14,343 nt of DNA from Candidatus Equibacterium intestinale (GCA_018064305.1 JAGHVP010000043.1:1-14343), one strand, 5' to 3'; shown: positions 6,728 to 14,343, counted from the stretch's first letter. Notes: generated by a model from the sequence alone, not told the origin. Translations and numbers: made by a program.

Positions 6728-7690
6728 ATGGCACTGTACGTTTACGATAACGAGAAGAATGAATTCAGGGAGCACAGGCTTTCGCTGCGCAACGCCCTGA
6801 AGGAGGCTGCACGCTATCTGGGCGCCGGACTGCTTGCCGCGGCGGCCATTTACCTGCTGGCCGGGCTTGTCTTCCAGTCGAAGGAGGAGAAGGCGCTGCG
6901 GGCAGAGAACCGCTATCTTGAAGAGCATCACGACGCCATGCTTTCAAAAAGCAGGCTGGTGGATGATGTCATCCTTTCTCTTGAAATGAGGGATAACGGA
7001 ATATACAACGCAATCTTTCATACAGATCCGCCAGCAGTGGATGCAATTGACGGGTCGGTTGATACAGAACTGACAGAGGATTATTTCAGCATGACCGAAA
7101 CAGAGCTCATTGAGGGGGCTCGGAAGGCGTTGCATGAGCTTGAGCAGCCGTTTGCACAGATTGACAGGGAGATACGAGCCATCAAAGACAAGTTTGCCGA
7201 TCCGGATTTCAAGAAAAATAATTTTCCTTCTATCATTCCTTTGCGTAACTTTACGATTCAGCAGACTGGGGCAACCGTCGGGATGCGCATCAGCCCGTTC
7301 TTCAAGACGCTTCAGGAACACAGCGGCATAGACCTGCTGGCTCCATACGGCACTGAAGTGGTGGCTTCGGCTTCCGGCAGGGTGGTGGACGTGATAAGCC
7401 AGTCCAAGGGGCTTGGCAACAGAGTTGTGATTGACCACGGCAACGGGCTGCGCACAGTGTATGCGCATCTGAGTGAGACGAAAGTGGCAATCAACCAGAC
7501 TGTGGAGCAGGGAAGGGTTATCGGCAGGGTCGGCAGCTCCGGCGCTGCATTCGCGGCTGCGCTGCACTATGAGGTGCTGAGGGACGGAAGGGCTATGGAT
7601 CCGGTGAACTATTTCTTTGCTGACCTCAGTCCTGCACTGTTCCACGAGATGACCAGTCTTGCGCTAACAACGGGTCAATCGCTTGATTAA
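6728..7690 (+). CDS. M23-like protein with altered active site
   Basis: A 320-residue paralogue of the preceding M23 peptidase with the same order: short cytoplasmic tail, transmembrane helix (about 30-50), charged helical linker (50-165) and LytM domain (about 180-297). The zinc ligands H198 and D202 (HSGID) and H280 remain, as does H247 (YAHL). The usual GPHLHYE motif reads AAALHYE, so the first His of HxH, a catalytic residue in LytM, is A278 (codon GCG at 7559-7561). The domain probably binds zinc but cleaves poorly or not at all. It may act as a regulator or scaffold, as the degenerate LytM proteins EnvC and NlpD do for amidases. It is probably translated with the upstream peptidase (5-base gap) and may work alongside it. 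Residue loss is seen; loss of activity is inferred. Confidence 0.9.
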   Translation: MALYVYDNEKNEFREHRLSLRNALKEAARYLGAGLLAAAAIYLLAGLVFQSKEEKALRAENRYLEEHHDAMLSKSRLVDDVILSLEMRDNGIYNAIFHTDPPAVDAIDGSVDTELTEDYFSMTETELIEGARKALHELEQPFAQIDREIRAIKDKFADPDFKKNNFPSIIPLRNFTIQQTGATVGMRISPFFKTLQEHSGIDLLAPYGTEVVASASGRVVDVISQSKGLGNRVVIDHGNGLRTVYAHLSETKVAINQTVEQGRVIGRVGSSGAAFAAALHYEVLRDGRAMDPVNYFFADLSPALFHEMTSLALTTGQSLD

Positions 7691-7713
7691 AAGACAATTA
7701 ACATAATTCTCAA

Positions 7714-8031
7714 ATGGCAAAGATAAGTTATACGATAGGCGAAGTGGCGGCACTGCTCGGAGAGAGCGTGTCTTTGGTCCGCTTCTGGTCTGACACATAT
7801 CCAGAGTTCATCCATCCCAACAGGAACAAGAAGGGCAACAGGCTCTTCACCCCTGAAGATGTCGAGAACTTCAAGAAACTCCACCTTTTCATCAAAGACC
7901 GCGGCATGACACTCGACGGAGCGCGCAAGCTGATGAAAGGCAATGTGGAAGGCTCTGACAACAAGGCTGACGTGGCTTTGAAACTGCAGAACCTGCGCGA
8001 CATGCTCCAACAGATACATGATGAAATCTAG
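7714..8031 (+). CDS. MerR family DNA-binding regulator
   Basis: A 105-residue protein. Residues 5-50 form a winged helix-turn-helix of the MerR type (YTIGEVAALLGESVSLVRFW, then the wing NKKGNRLFTPEDV), followed by the helical GMTLDGARKLM part and a short coiled C-terminus for dimerisation. It has no effector-binding domain and no Cys cluster, so it is not a metal sensor of the classical sort. It lies 23 bases after the M23 pair and 3 bases before the Nif3 gene, a neighbourhood conserved in Bacteroidales. Its target is unknown; regulation of its own operon is a guess. Confidence 0.9.
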   Translation: MAKISYTIGEVAALLGESVSLVRFWSDTYPEFIHPNRNKKGNRLFTPEDVENFKKLHLFIKDRGMTLDGARKLMKGNVEGSDNKADVALKLQNLRDMLQQIHDEI

Positions 8032-8034
8032 GTT

Positions 8035-8808
8035 ATGAAAGCAAGAGAGATAGCAGATATAAAAGAGGGCTTTGCACCGCTCCCCACCCAGGAGCCGTGG
8101 GACAACGCCGGCTTCTGCATCGGCAGTCCCGACACGGAAGTGAAGGGTGTGCTGGTGGGGTTCGACTGCACTCCGGAGCTCATCATGGAGGCAGTGGAGA
8201 AAGGCGCCAACATGGTGATAACGCACCACCCGCTGATATTCAAGGGTGTCAGGAAAATATCCCCAGACACATTCCTCGGCTCTGCCATAACCCTGGCCGT
8301 AAAGAATGATGTGGTGGTGTATGCCGCACATACAAATGCCGACAAGGCGGTTCAGGGAGTGAATGACCTGATGGCAGACAGGCTGGGACTGAAGAACAGG
8401 ACTCTTCTGAGCGACGAGGGAATCGGGCTGGTTGGTGAGCTGCCTGAGCCTGTGGATACTGCGGAGTTCATCACTTTTGTGAAGCGGCAGTTCGGCCTCA
8501 GGTCACTGCGCACTTCCCGCCCCATAGAAGGTCCCGTAAGGAAGGTGGCGCTGTGCAGCGGATCGGGCGGATCGTTCATAGATAATGCACTCGCGGCGGG
8601 TGCGGATGTCTACATCAGCGGCGATATAAGCTACCATAATTTCTTTACCGGGAAAGGGTTCATGCTGATGGATATCGGACACTACGAGAGCGAGATAGAG
8701 ATAGTTGATAAATTTATATCGCTGCTCGTTGCAGAACTTTCCGAAAAAACAATTACCTTCGCGGTCTTAAGGTCATCGACAAATAATAATCCGATATATT
8801 ACTTTTAA
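8035..8808 (+). CDS. Nif3-like dinuclear metal centre protein
   Basis: A 257-residue protein of the Nif3/YbgI family, often labelled 'GTP cyclohydrolase I type 2'. The length matches the short form without the PII-like insert. The metal-binding residues are visible and spaced as in E. coli YbgI: H64 and H65 in THHP, D103 in HTNADK, and H216 and E220 in DIGHYESE. The family forms hexameric rings with a two-metal site; the cellular role is unsettled. The gene starts 3 bases after the MerR stop and ends 10 bases before the zinc-ribbon gene, so translation is probably coupled. Confidence 0.93.
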   Translation: MKAREIADIKEGFAPLPTQEPWDNAGFCIGSPDTEVKGVLVGFDCTPELIMEAVEKGANMVITHHPLIFKGVRKISPDTFLGSAITLAVKNDVVVYAAHTNADKAVQGVNDLMADRLGLKNRTLLSDEGIGLVGELPEPVDTAEFITFVKRQFGLRSLRTSRPIEGPVRKVALCSGSGGSFIDNALAAGADVYISGDISYHNFFTGKGFMLMDIGHYESEIEIVDKFISLLVAELSEKTITFAVLRSSTNNNPIYYF

Positions 8809-8818
8809 TCAAGCGACA

Positions 8819-9625
8819 ATGGCAACAAAAAAAGTCAAAACAACAATCATCACTCCGATTGACGAAAAGGAAACCTTCGTTTCTGTAGCTAAGAGCGTTA
8901 CAGAGGCCGACGGTATCCCTATGGAAGAAAAGCTCCATACGCTTTATCAGATCCAGCAGAAAGATACAGCTATTGACACTATCCATCTTCAGCGCGGTGA
9001 GCTTCCCCTGGAAGTCCAGGACCTTGAGGCTGAGGTAGAGGGCATCAAGACTTCTATCGAAGATCTCAACGCTGAGATTGCTGATATCGAAAAACGTCAG
9101 GGTCAGTACAGAGCTTCCATCGAAGAGGCCCGCAACCTGATCGAGAACTATACCAAACAGCAGGACAACGTCAAGAACAACCGTGAATACGAGTCTCTCG
9201 GCAAAGAGATCGAGTACCAGACTCTCGAGCAGCAGGTTTGCGAGAAGAGAATCGCAGAAGGCCAGAGAGCTCACGACGAGAAGACAGAGCAGATTGCAGT
9301 TGCAAAGGAGCGCCTCTCTATTTTCGAAGCCAACCTGGCAGAGAAGAAGAAGGAACTCGACACCATCATCGAAGAGACTGCAGCTCAGGAAGCTGTCCTC
9401 ACAGCAGAGAAGGAAGAGCTTGCAAAGAAGCTTGACGAACGTATGATTGTGGCTTACAACCGTGTGCGCAATGCAGCCAAGAACCACCTTGCAGTGGTTA
9501 CCATCGACCGCGGCGCCTGCAGCGGATGCTTCAACCAGATTCCTCCCCAGCGCAAGCTTGATATCGCCCAGGGCAAGAAGATCATTGTCTGCGAATACTG
9601 CGGCAGAATCCTTGTGAAGCCCTAA
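8819..9625 (+). CDS. Coiled-coil C4-type zinc-ribbon protein
   Basis: A 268-residue protein with a long Glu/Lys-rich coiled coil (about 38-210) and a C-terminal zinc ribbon (pfam02591 type) whose ligands are C234 and C237 (CSGC) and C258 and C261 (CEYC). The segment NNREYESLGKEIEYQ (120-134) is the family's signature turn between coiled-coil arms. Members are thought to bind nucleic acid or protein, but the function is not established. The stop TAA (9623-9625) falls right after CGRILVKP. The next five codons in frame (Phe-Lys-Asp-Glu-Asp) before a second TAA at 9641 look like a normal acidic tail, so this stop may be a recent GAA-to-TAA change or a base error. Confidence 0.93.
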   Translation: MATKKVKTTIITPIDEKETFVSVAKSVTEADGIPMEEKLHTLYQIQQKDTAIDTIHLQRGELPLEVQDLEAEVEGIKTSIEDLNAEIADIEKRQGQYRASIEEARNLIENYTKQQDNVKNNREYESLGKEIEYQTLEQQVCEKRIAEGQRAHDEKTEQIAVAKERLSIFEANLAEKKKELDTIIEETAAQEAVLTAEKEELAKKLDERMIVAYNRVRNAAKNHLAVVTIDRGACSGCFNQIPPQRKLDIAQGKKIIVCEYCGRILVKP

Positions 9626-9763
9626 TTCAAGGACGAGGACTAATCCACCTTCCAGGCTGGGGCTCAGGACAAGAAATACACAAAGAAGAAAAAGGTCGAG
9701 ATCTCCCAGATTTCTGCCGATGTCGGACGCATTCCGCCCCAGGCCCTCGACATAGAGGCTGCG
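9626..9763 (+). other. Gap holding a start-less dnaB N-terminal extension
   Basis: This stretch has no ATG in the helicase frame and no ATG in any frame that leads into it. After the TAA at 9641-9643, the frame reads on openly into dnaB: Ser-Thr-Phe-Gln, a Lys-rich part (KKYTKKKK), then GRIPPQALDIEAAV, the expected start of the DnaB N-terminal domain. The first 40 of these codons therefore look coding but lack ATG, GTG or TTG. AAGGACGAGGAC at 9628-9639 resembles a ribosome site placed just before TAATCC. Confidence 0.7.
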
Positions 9764-11143
9764 GTGCTTGCTGCGCTCATGACCGACCCGAATATCGTGG
9801 ATGATTCTCTGGAACAGCTCAACCCTGACTGTTTCTATAACGAGAACAACAAATCGATATACGAGGCTGTCTCTGCGATAGCGGGACGTCACGACAAGGT
9901 GGACATGCTCACGGTTTCAGAAGAGCTGAAACGCATGGGCAGGCTGGAGGAAGTCGGCGGTCTGGCATATCTGAGCGAGCTTACAATGAGGGTCGGCGCA
10001 ATATCCAACACCGACTACCACTGCAAGATACTGCTTCAGAAATATATCCAGCGCGAACTCATCACAATCTCGGGCAATATCCAGAAGACTGCATTCGATG
10101 ATACGGAGAATGTGGACGACCTGCTCGAGAGCGCCCAGCAGGACCTTTTCGCCCTTGCGGAAAACAATATGCGCAAGGAGACTTCTTCTGTGGACCGCAT
10201 CCTGAACACCGCAATCAGAGAGATAGAGGAAGCCCAGGAGAGGACAGAAGGCTTGAGCGGTGTGGCATCGGGCTATGCCGGAATAGACCGTGTCACATAC
10301 GGCTGGCAGAAGTCAGACCTTATCATCCTGGCGGCCCGCCCGTCAGTAGGTAAGACGGCGTTTGTGCTTACGATGGCCAGGAACATGACCGTCGAATATA
10401 ACACACCGGTGGCGATCTTCTCCCTTGAAATGTCGGAGACCCAGCTCATCAAACGTATTCTGGTGAGTGAGACCGGTCTTGAGAGCAGCAAGATATGGGG
10501 TGCGAAGAAATTCAATGACCCTTACGACTGGAACCAGTTCAACGAACGTATCAAGAAACTTGCGAAAGCTCCCCTGTGGATAGACGATACCTCGGCACTA
10601 TCGATCTTCGAGTTCCGTGCAAAGGCAAGGCGTCTGGTCCACACCCATGGAGTGAAACTTATCATAATCGACTACCTGCAGCTCATGACAGGTCCTCCGG
10701 AGTTCCGCGGCATGCGTGAGCAGGAAGTATCCGCCATCTCGCGTTCGCTCAAGGCGATTGCCAAGGAGCTCAACATCCCCATTATCGCACTGTCGCAGCT
10801 GAGCCGTGCCGTGGAGACACGTGGCGGCAACAAGCGCCCGCAGCTGAGTGACCTGCGTGAATCAGGCGCCATCGAGCAGGATGCCGACATAGTGATGTTC
10901 ATCCACCGCCCCGAATTCCTTGGTGTGGAAGAGCCGGAGGCCTATCCGGGCTATACACAGCTCATCATTGCAAAGCACCGTAACGGTTCGGTCGAGGATG
11001 TCGAGATGAAGTTTATTAAGGATGAAGTGAGGTTCGTTGATGCCAATACAATATACAACGGTGATTCTGGCGAGAGATTTGAAAGTGTAGAGTCCAATTT
11101 GAATTCACAACCTAACATGGATTTTGACAATGAAGGCTTTTAG
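9764..11143 (+). CDS. dnaB: Replicative DNA helicase DnaB
   Basis: From the first canonical start (GTG at 9764) the product is 459 residues: most of the N-terminal primase-interacting domain (1-110), a linker helix (about 145-162) and the RecA-like ATPase domain. Walker A is ARPSVGKT (191-198) and Walker B is LIIIDYLQLM (299-308), followed by SQLSRAVETRGGNKRPQLSDLRESGAIEQDAD and AKHRNG. It unwinds DNA at the replication fork as a hexamer and recruits primase. The true N-terminus almost certainly lies upstream, since conserved residues (RIPPQALDIEA) precede the GTG in the same frame, where no usual start codon exists. The SD-like AGAGG before the GTG could allow a shorter protein. The 3' end overlaps the DUF3108 gene by 14 bases. 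Identity is very secure; the start is not. Confidence 0.95.
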   Translation: MLAALMTDPNIVDDSLEQLNPDCFYNENNKSIYEAVSAIAGRHDKVDMLTVSEELKRMGRLEEVGGLAYLSELTMRVGAISNTDYHCKILLQKYIQRELITISGNIQKTAFDDTENVDDLLESAQQDLFALAENNMRKETSSVDRILNTAIREIEEAQERTEGLSGVASGYAGIDRVTYGWQKSDLIILAARPSVGKTAFVLTMARNMTVEYNTPVAIFSLEMSETQLIKRILVSETGLESSKIWGAKKFNDPYDWNQFNERIKKLAKAPLWIDDTSALSIFEFRAKARRLVHTHGVKLIIIDYLQLMTGPPEFRGMREQEVSAISRSLKAIAKELNIPIIALSQLSRAVETRGGNKRPQLSDLRESGAIEQDADIVMFIHRPEFLGVEEPEAYPGYTQLIIAKHRNGSVEDVEMKFIKDEVRFVDANTIYNGDSGERFESVESNLNSQPNMDFDNEGF

Positions 11144-11981
11144 ACTCTCGATACTTGCACTGATTCTGTTCATTGCAATGCCTTCTGCAGCCTCTGCAGC
11201 AGAATATCCTTTCGCCAACGGTGAGAAGATCGGCCTGGCGCTCCATTACAAATGGGGCGTTGTGAATGCCGACATCGCCCAGCTGAACTTCGACCTCCAG
11301 GAGACCTCGTCACCTGAAGGGCCGTGCTTCAGGATCAGGACAACAGGAAATACCAACAAGTTTTTCGACAAATTCTTCAAGGTGAGATACATCTACGAGT
11401 CAGACTTTCTGAAGTCGAACCTCAATCCCGTGTATTTCCACCGCGAGACATACGAAAACGACTACTGGGCAAAGAACACCTACACCTGGAGCAACGGTTG
11501 CAAGACACTTCACGCGAAGGTCACCAAAAGCACCCGTCCCGCCACAGACACCATCATTACGAAGAATGAAGTAATATATGATGTCATAGGTATGTTCTAC
11601 AAGCTGCGCAGCATGGATCTGGACGCTCTCAAGAAAGGCGGCAGCCGCAAGATCCTCATCGCCCTGGACAGGAACACCTACGACGTCAGCGTATCATACG
11701 TTACAACTGAAAACCGCAAGAGTTCCGAAATGGGTACATTCAAGGCCGACAAGTTCGTGGTTATGATCCGCAGGCACAAAGGCGGTGACAACTTGTCTGA
11801 AGAGACTCAGTTCGCGGTGAAAGACAAAGGCAACGGTAACCTGGGCCCCATCTACTTCTGGCTCTCGGCCGACGAAGCCCGTGTCCCCCTGTTCTTCCAG
11901 GCGCCTCTTGCAGTCGGGGCCGTGAACGGGCGCATCACTTCTTTGTCAGGTACGAAAGTGCCGGTTACCCCTATTGAATAA
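11130..11981 (+). CDS. Exported DUF3108 protein
   Basis: A 283-residue protein from the ATG at 11130. A TTG two codons earlier is also open, but this ATG puts Lys at position 2 and gives a normal signal peptide (about 1-23, ending in SAASA). The mature part is beta-rich with no transmembrane segment and fits DUF3108, a periplasmic or outer-membrane-associated family of unknown function in Bacteroidetes and Proteobacteria. Recognisable parts are FANGEKIGLALHYKWGVV at the mature N-terminus and NKFFDKFFKVRYIYESD about 60 residues further on. It overlaps the end of dnaB by 14 bases and shares one base with rseC (TAATG), so its translation is likely coupled to both neighbours. No catalytic motif was seen. 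Confidence 0.82.
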   Translation: MKAFRLSILALILFIAMPSAASAAEYPFANGEKIGLALHYKWGVVNADIAQLNFDLQETSSPEGPCFRIRTTGNTNKFFDKFFKVRYIYESDFLKSNLNPVYFHRETYENDYWAKNTYTWSNGCKTLHAKVTKSTRPATDTIITKNEVIYDVIGMFYKLRSMDLDALKKGGSRKILIALDRNTYDVSVSYVTTENRKSSEMGTFKADKFVVMIRRHKGGDNLSEETQFAVKDKGNGNLGPIYFWLSADEARVPLFFQAPLAVGAVNGRITSLSGTKVPVTPIE

Positions 11982-12424
11982 TGGCAGAAAAGACTCCGAA
12001 AGAGATTCTCCACACAGGCAGGATAGTGGAGATAGGCCCGCAGGTGATAAGCGTGGAGATTGTAAACAAGTCGGCCTGTGCCACCTGCCACGCAAAGGGT
12101 GTGTGCGGAGCTTCTGACGAGCAGGTCAGGATAATCGATGTCCCCCAGACAATAGCTACCAGGGTCGAAGACTACAGGGTCGGTGAAGAGGTGAGCCTCA
12201 GGCTCAGCCAGTCCCTCGGTCTCAGAGCTGTCTTCATAGCATACGTAGTGCCGCTCATGGTACTCATGGCATCAATACTTGTATTGTCGGCCACACAGCT
12301 CCAGCAACTGTATGTCGGAATAATTTCTCTGGCTGCGGTTGCTGTTTATTACATATTTGTTGCTACCTTTAGAGATAAATTGGAAAAGGTTTTTACCTTC
12401 TCGATTGAAAAACTTCATAATTAA
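11981..12424 (+). CDS. rseC: RseC/MucC-family SoxR-reducing system protein
   Basis: A 147-residue inner-membrane protein. A small N-terminal domain carries the Cys motif CATCHAKGVC (C33, C36, C42), followed by two transmembrane helices (about 80-103 and 109-129) and a charged tail. RseC-family proteins accompany Rnf/Rsx electron-transport complexes; in E. coli they help keep SoxR reduced, while in Bacteroidetes the gene commonly precedes rnfB. The start overlaps the previous stop as TAATG, and rnfB starts 6 bases after the stop. The likely role is assembly or redox tuning of the Rnf complex. Confidence 0.9.
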   Translation: MAEKTPKEILHTGRIVEIGPQVISVEIVNKSACATCHAKGVCGASDEQVRIIDVPQTIATRVEDYRVGEEVSLRLSQSLGLRAVFIAYVVPLMVLMASILVLSATQLQQLYVGIISLAAVAVYYIFVATFRDKLEKVFTFSIEKLHN

Positions 12425-12430
12425 TTATTA

Positions 12431-13327
12431 ATGAGTCCAATATTAATTACAATCATTGCGCTCACGGCAGTCGGGGTTCTGATTGCCGCTGTCCTTTTTC
12501 TAGTGGCTAGCAAATTCAAGGTCGAAGAGGATGAGCGCATCGACCAGGTTGAAGCTTTGCTTCCCGGTGCGAACTGCGGCGGATGCGGCAACGCAGGCTG
12601 CAGGGCATTTGCATGCAAAGTGGTGGAAAGCGAGGACATGTCAGGTTGTTTCTGCCCCGTTGGCGGAGACGAAACAATGCAGAAGATTGCATCTCTGCTG
12701 GGACGCACCGTTGCTGCACAGACCCCTAAGGTGGCTGTGGTACGCTGCAACGGTACCTGCGAAAACCGCCCTAAGACAAGTCATTATGACGGAGTTGCTT
12801 CCTGCAGGGTGAAGGCTTCGCTCTACAGTGGCGACACAGGTTGCCGTTACGGCTGTCTGGGTTGCGGCGACTGTGTGGCTGCCTGCCAGTTCGGCGCCAT
12901 CAGCATGAATGCTGAAACAGGGCTGCCCGAGGTAGACGAGGCTAAGTGCACCGGTTGCGGAATGTGCGCAAAGGCTTGCCCGAAGAATGTGATCGAGCTC
13001 CGCAGGAAAGGTCCCCGCGGCCTTAGAGTGACAGTGCTCTGCAACAACAAGGACAAGGGCGCCGTTGCCCGCAAGGCCTGCTCTGCAGCCTGCATCGGTT
13101 GTTCTAAATGCGTGAAGGTCTGCCCTCACGAGGCCATCGTGGTTGACAGCTTCCTTGCATACATCGATGCCGACAAGTGCAAGCTCTGCACCAAGTGTGT
13201 TGACGAGTGCCCCACCGGAGCTATCCATAAGTTCAATTTCCCTGTGAAGAAGGCAGCTCCGAAGCCGGCAGAACCGGTGGCCGAGGCACCTGCACAGGAT
13301 AAACCCAAGACAGAGGAGGGCGCATAA
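12431..13327 (+). CDS. rnfB: Rnf complex ferredoxin subunit RnfB
   Basis: A 298-residue subunit of the Rnf complex, which couples electron flow between ferredoxin and NAD to ion pumping across the membrane. One transmembrane helix (about 5-27) is followed by the RnfB N-terminal Fe-S domain (C49, C52, C57 and C75 in the CPVGG motif). Four CxxCxxCxxxC ferredoxin motifs then follow, starting at C142, C173, C221 and C250. The protein ends in a Pro/Ala/Lys-rich tail (about 270-298). With four ferredoxin motifs it is of the extended anaerobe type, rather than the shorter E. coli RsxB. The stop overlaps the rnfC start as TAATG. It probably receives electrons from reduced ferredoxin and passes them to RnfC or the membrane subunits. 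Confidence 0.95.
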   Translation: MSPILITIIALTAVGVLIAAVLFLVASKFKVEEDERIDQVEALLPGANCGGCGNAGCRAFACKVVESEDMSGCFCPVGGDETMQKIASLLGRTVAAQTPKVAVVRCNGTCENRPKTSHYDGVASCRVKASLYSGDTGCRYGCLGCGDCVAACQFGAISMNAETGLPEVDEAKCTGCGMCAKACPKNVIELRRKGPRGLRVTVLCNNKDKGAVARKACSAACIGCSKCVKVCPHEAIVVDSFLAYIDADKCKLCTKCVDECPTGAIHKFNFPVKKAAPKPAEPVAEAPAQDKPKTEEGA

Positions 13328-14343
13328 TGAAGAAGCTTACATTCAAGATGGGTGGTGTACACCCTGCAGACCATAAGATAGCATCCGAGGCTGCAATAGA
13401 AACCCTTGCTCCCGCACCGAAGGTGGCCATCTCGATGGCACAGCACCTGGGCGCTCCCGCAACTCCCGTTGTGGCAAAGGGAGATACAGTGAAAGTGGGG
13501 CAGGTGATAGGCGAACCGGCCGGTTTCGTGTCTGGTTTCGTTCATTCCTCAGTATCAGGCACTGTGACTGCAGTGCAGCCCATGCCTGACCTTGCGGGCA
13601 ATCCCGTGATGCATGTGTGCATCGATGTCGAGGGAGACGAGTTCGCAGAAGGCATCGACACTTCAGATACATTCGTGTCAGATATCCAGGGCACTCCTGA
13701 AGAGTGGCTTGCAAAGATCAAGGCTGCCGGCATCGTGGGCATGGGCGGTGCGACATTCCCCGCTCACATCAAACTTGCTCCGCCGAAAGACAAGAAGGCA
13801 GAGTATCTGATCCTGAACGGTGCGGAATGCGAGCCGTATGTAACATCGGACGACCGTCTGATGCGCGAATGCCCCAAGGAGATTGTGATGGGCGCCGCAA
13901 TAATGTCACAGGTGCTCGGCGGTGCGAAGATCCGTATCGCGATAGAGGATAACAAGCCTGTTGCTGTTGCAACCATGAAGGCGGCCGTGCTTGAGCTTGC
14001 CGGCATGTGCGGCGACATAGAAGTCCTGACCATGAAGAAGAAATATCCGCAGGGAGGCGAGAAGCAGCTTATCGATGCTGTTACCGGCCGCAAGGTGCCT
14101 TCAGGCGGGCTGCCTATAGAGACAGGCTGCGTGGTGCAGAATGTCGCCACTTCATACGCCGTATATCTGGCAGTGGCCAAGAACCGCCCTCAGTATGAAA
14201 GGGTCATGACTGTGACAGGTGAGTGCATGGAGAAACCCCGCAACTTCAAGGTGCGCATGGGCACTCCGCTCAGCGCCGTGCTCGAGGCTGCCGGAGGAAT
14301 TCCCGAAAGTGCCGCCAAAATCATTTCCGGCGGTCCGATGATG
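13327..14343 (+). CDS. rnfC: Rnf complex subunit RnfC (3' end beyond window)
   Basis: 339 codons from the ATG at 13327 remain open to the window edge. The RnfC N-terminal domain (MKKLTFKMGGVHPADHK) resembles a biotinyl-lipoyl-like fold (about 30-85). It is followed by the Nqo1-like FMN/NADH-binding region with GIVGMGGATFP (135-145), NGAECEPY (164-171) and KYPQGGEKQLI (239-249), and a soluble-ligand-binding domain starting near 293. The C-terminal ferredoxin part with its two [4Fe-4S] clusters is beyond the window. RnfC is the peripheral subunit that exchanges electrons with NAD(H). The gene order rseC-rnfB-rnfC predicts rnfD, G, E and A further right. Confidence 0.95.
   Translation, partial: MKKLTFKMGGVHPADHKIASEAAIETLAPAPKVAISMAQHLGAPATPVVAKGDTVKVGQVIGEPAGFVSGFVHSSVSGTVTAVQPMPDLAGNPVMHVCIDVEGDEFAEGIDTSDTFVSDIQGTPEEWLAKIKAAGIVGMGGATFPAHIKLAPPKDKKAEYLILNGAECEPYVTSDDRLMRECPKEIVMGAAIMSQVLGGAKIRIAIEDNKPVAVATMKAAVLELAGMCGDIEVLTMKKKYPQGGEKQLIDAVTGRKVPSGGLPIETGCVVQNVATSYAVYLAVAKNRPQYERVMTVTGECMEKPRNFKVRMGTPLSAVLEAAGGIPESAAKIISGGPMM

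Noticed and set aside
6944..7645. Minus-strand open frame of 233 codons inside the second M23 gene
   Set aside because: No recognisable domain, and it lies wholly within a gene with clear family motifs; a shadow frame.
7687..8331. Minus-strand open frame of 214 codons opposite merR and nif3
   Set aside because: His/Cys-rich low-plausibility translation, fully antisense to two recognised genes.
9720..9755. ATG at 9720 as the dnaB start
   Set aside because: It is in a different frame from dnaB and meets a stop after 11 codons.
8753..9892. Long minus-strand open frame (379 codons) across the zinc-ribbon gene and the dnaB start
   Set aside because: It is antisense to a Glu/Lys-rich coiled-coil gene, whose codons give Leu/Phe-rich open frames on the other strand. 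The plus-strand proteins are clearly recognised families.
12641..13228. Minus-strand open frame of 195 codons inside rnfB
   Set aside because: Antisense to the Cys-rich ferredoxin motifs, which fixes the plus strand as coding.

Overview
The window looks like chromosome from an anaerobic Bacteroidales bacterium, probably a gut or rumen lineage. Several things point there: Bacteroidetes-type promoter boxes (TTTG, then about 19-20 bases, then TAnnTTTG), few clear Shine-Dalgarno sites, A-rich leaders before start codons, sugar-hydrolase genes with secretion signals, the core block M23 peptidase / MerR / Nif3 / zinc-ribbon protein, and an rseC-rnfB-rnfC locus. I cannot name a genus from the sequence alone.

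Positions 1-5717 are a carbohydrate-use cluster arranged around one divergent promoter region (2914-3183). Leftward run a GH172 (DUF2961) exported enzyme and a GH97 enzyme of the retaining subtype, which is cut by the window edge. Rightward run a FucP-type sugar:proton symporter and a lipoprotein glycosidase of the (beta/alpha)8 GH5-like type. No SusC/SusD pair is visible, so this is either the edge of a larger polysaccharide locus or a small stand-alone one. GH172 enzymes release alpha-D-arabinofuranose or D-fructofuranose, and E. coli FucP also takes up D-arabinose, so a D-arabinose route is a testable idea.

Positions 5754-9625 are a housekeeping block: two tandem membrane-anchored M23 peptidases (the second has lost a catalytic His), a MerR-type regulator, a Nif3-family dinuclear metal protein and a coiled-coil C4 zinc-ribbon protein.

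Positions 9626-11981 hold the replicative helicase gene dnaB and an exported DUF3108 protein overlapping its end. The helicase reading frame has no ATG/GTG/TTG start where its N-terminus should begin. The sequence looks as if two bases are missing from a TAATG stop-start overlap.

Positions 11981-14343 begin the Rnf electron-transport operon: rseC, a multi-cluster rnfB, and rnfC, which runs off the right edge. All plus-strand genes from 5754 onward are tightly packed, with overlaps or gaps of about 25 bases or less apart from the anomalous zinc-ribbon/dnaB junction. No tRNA, rRNA, CRISPR array, insertion sequence or phage gene was seen.
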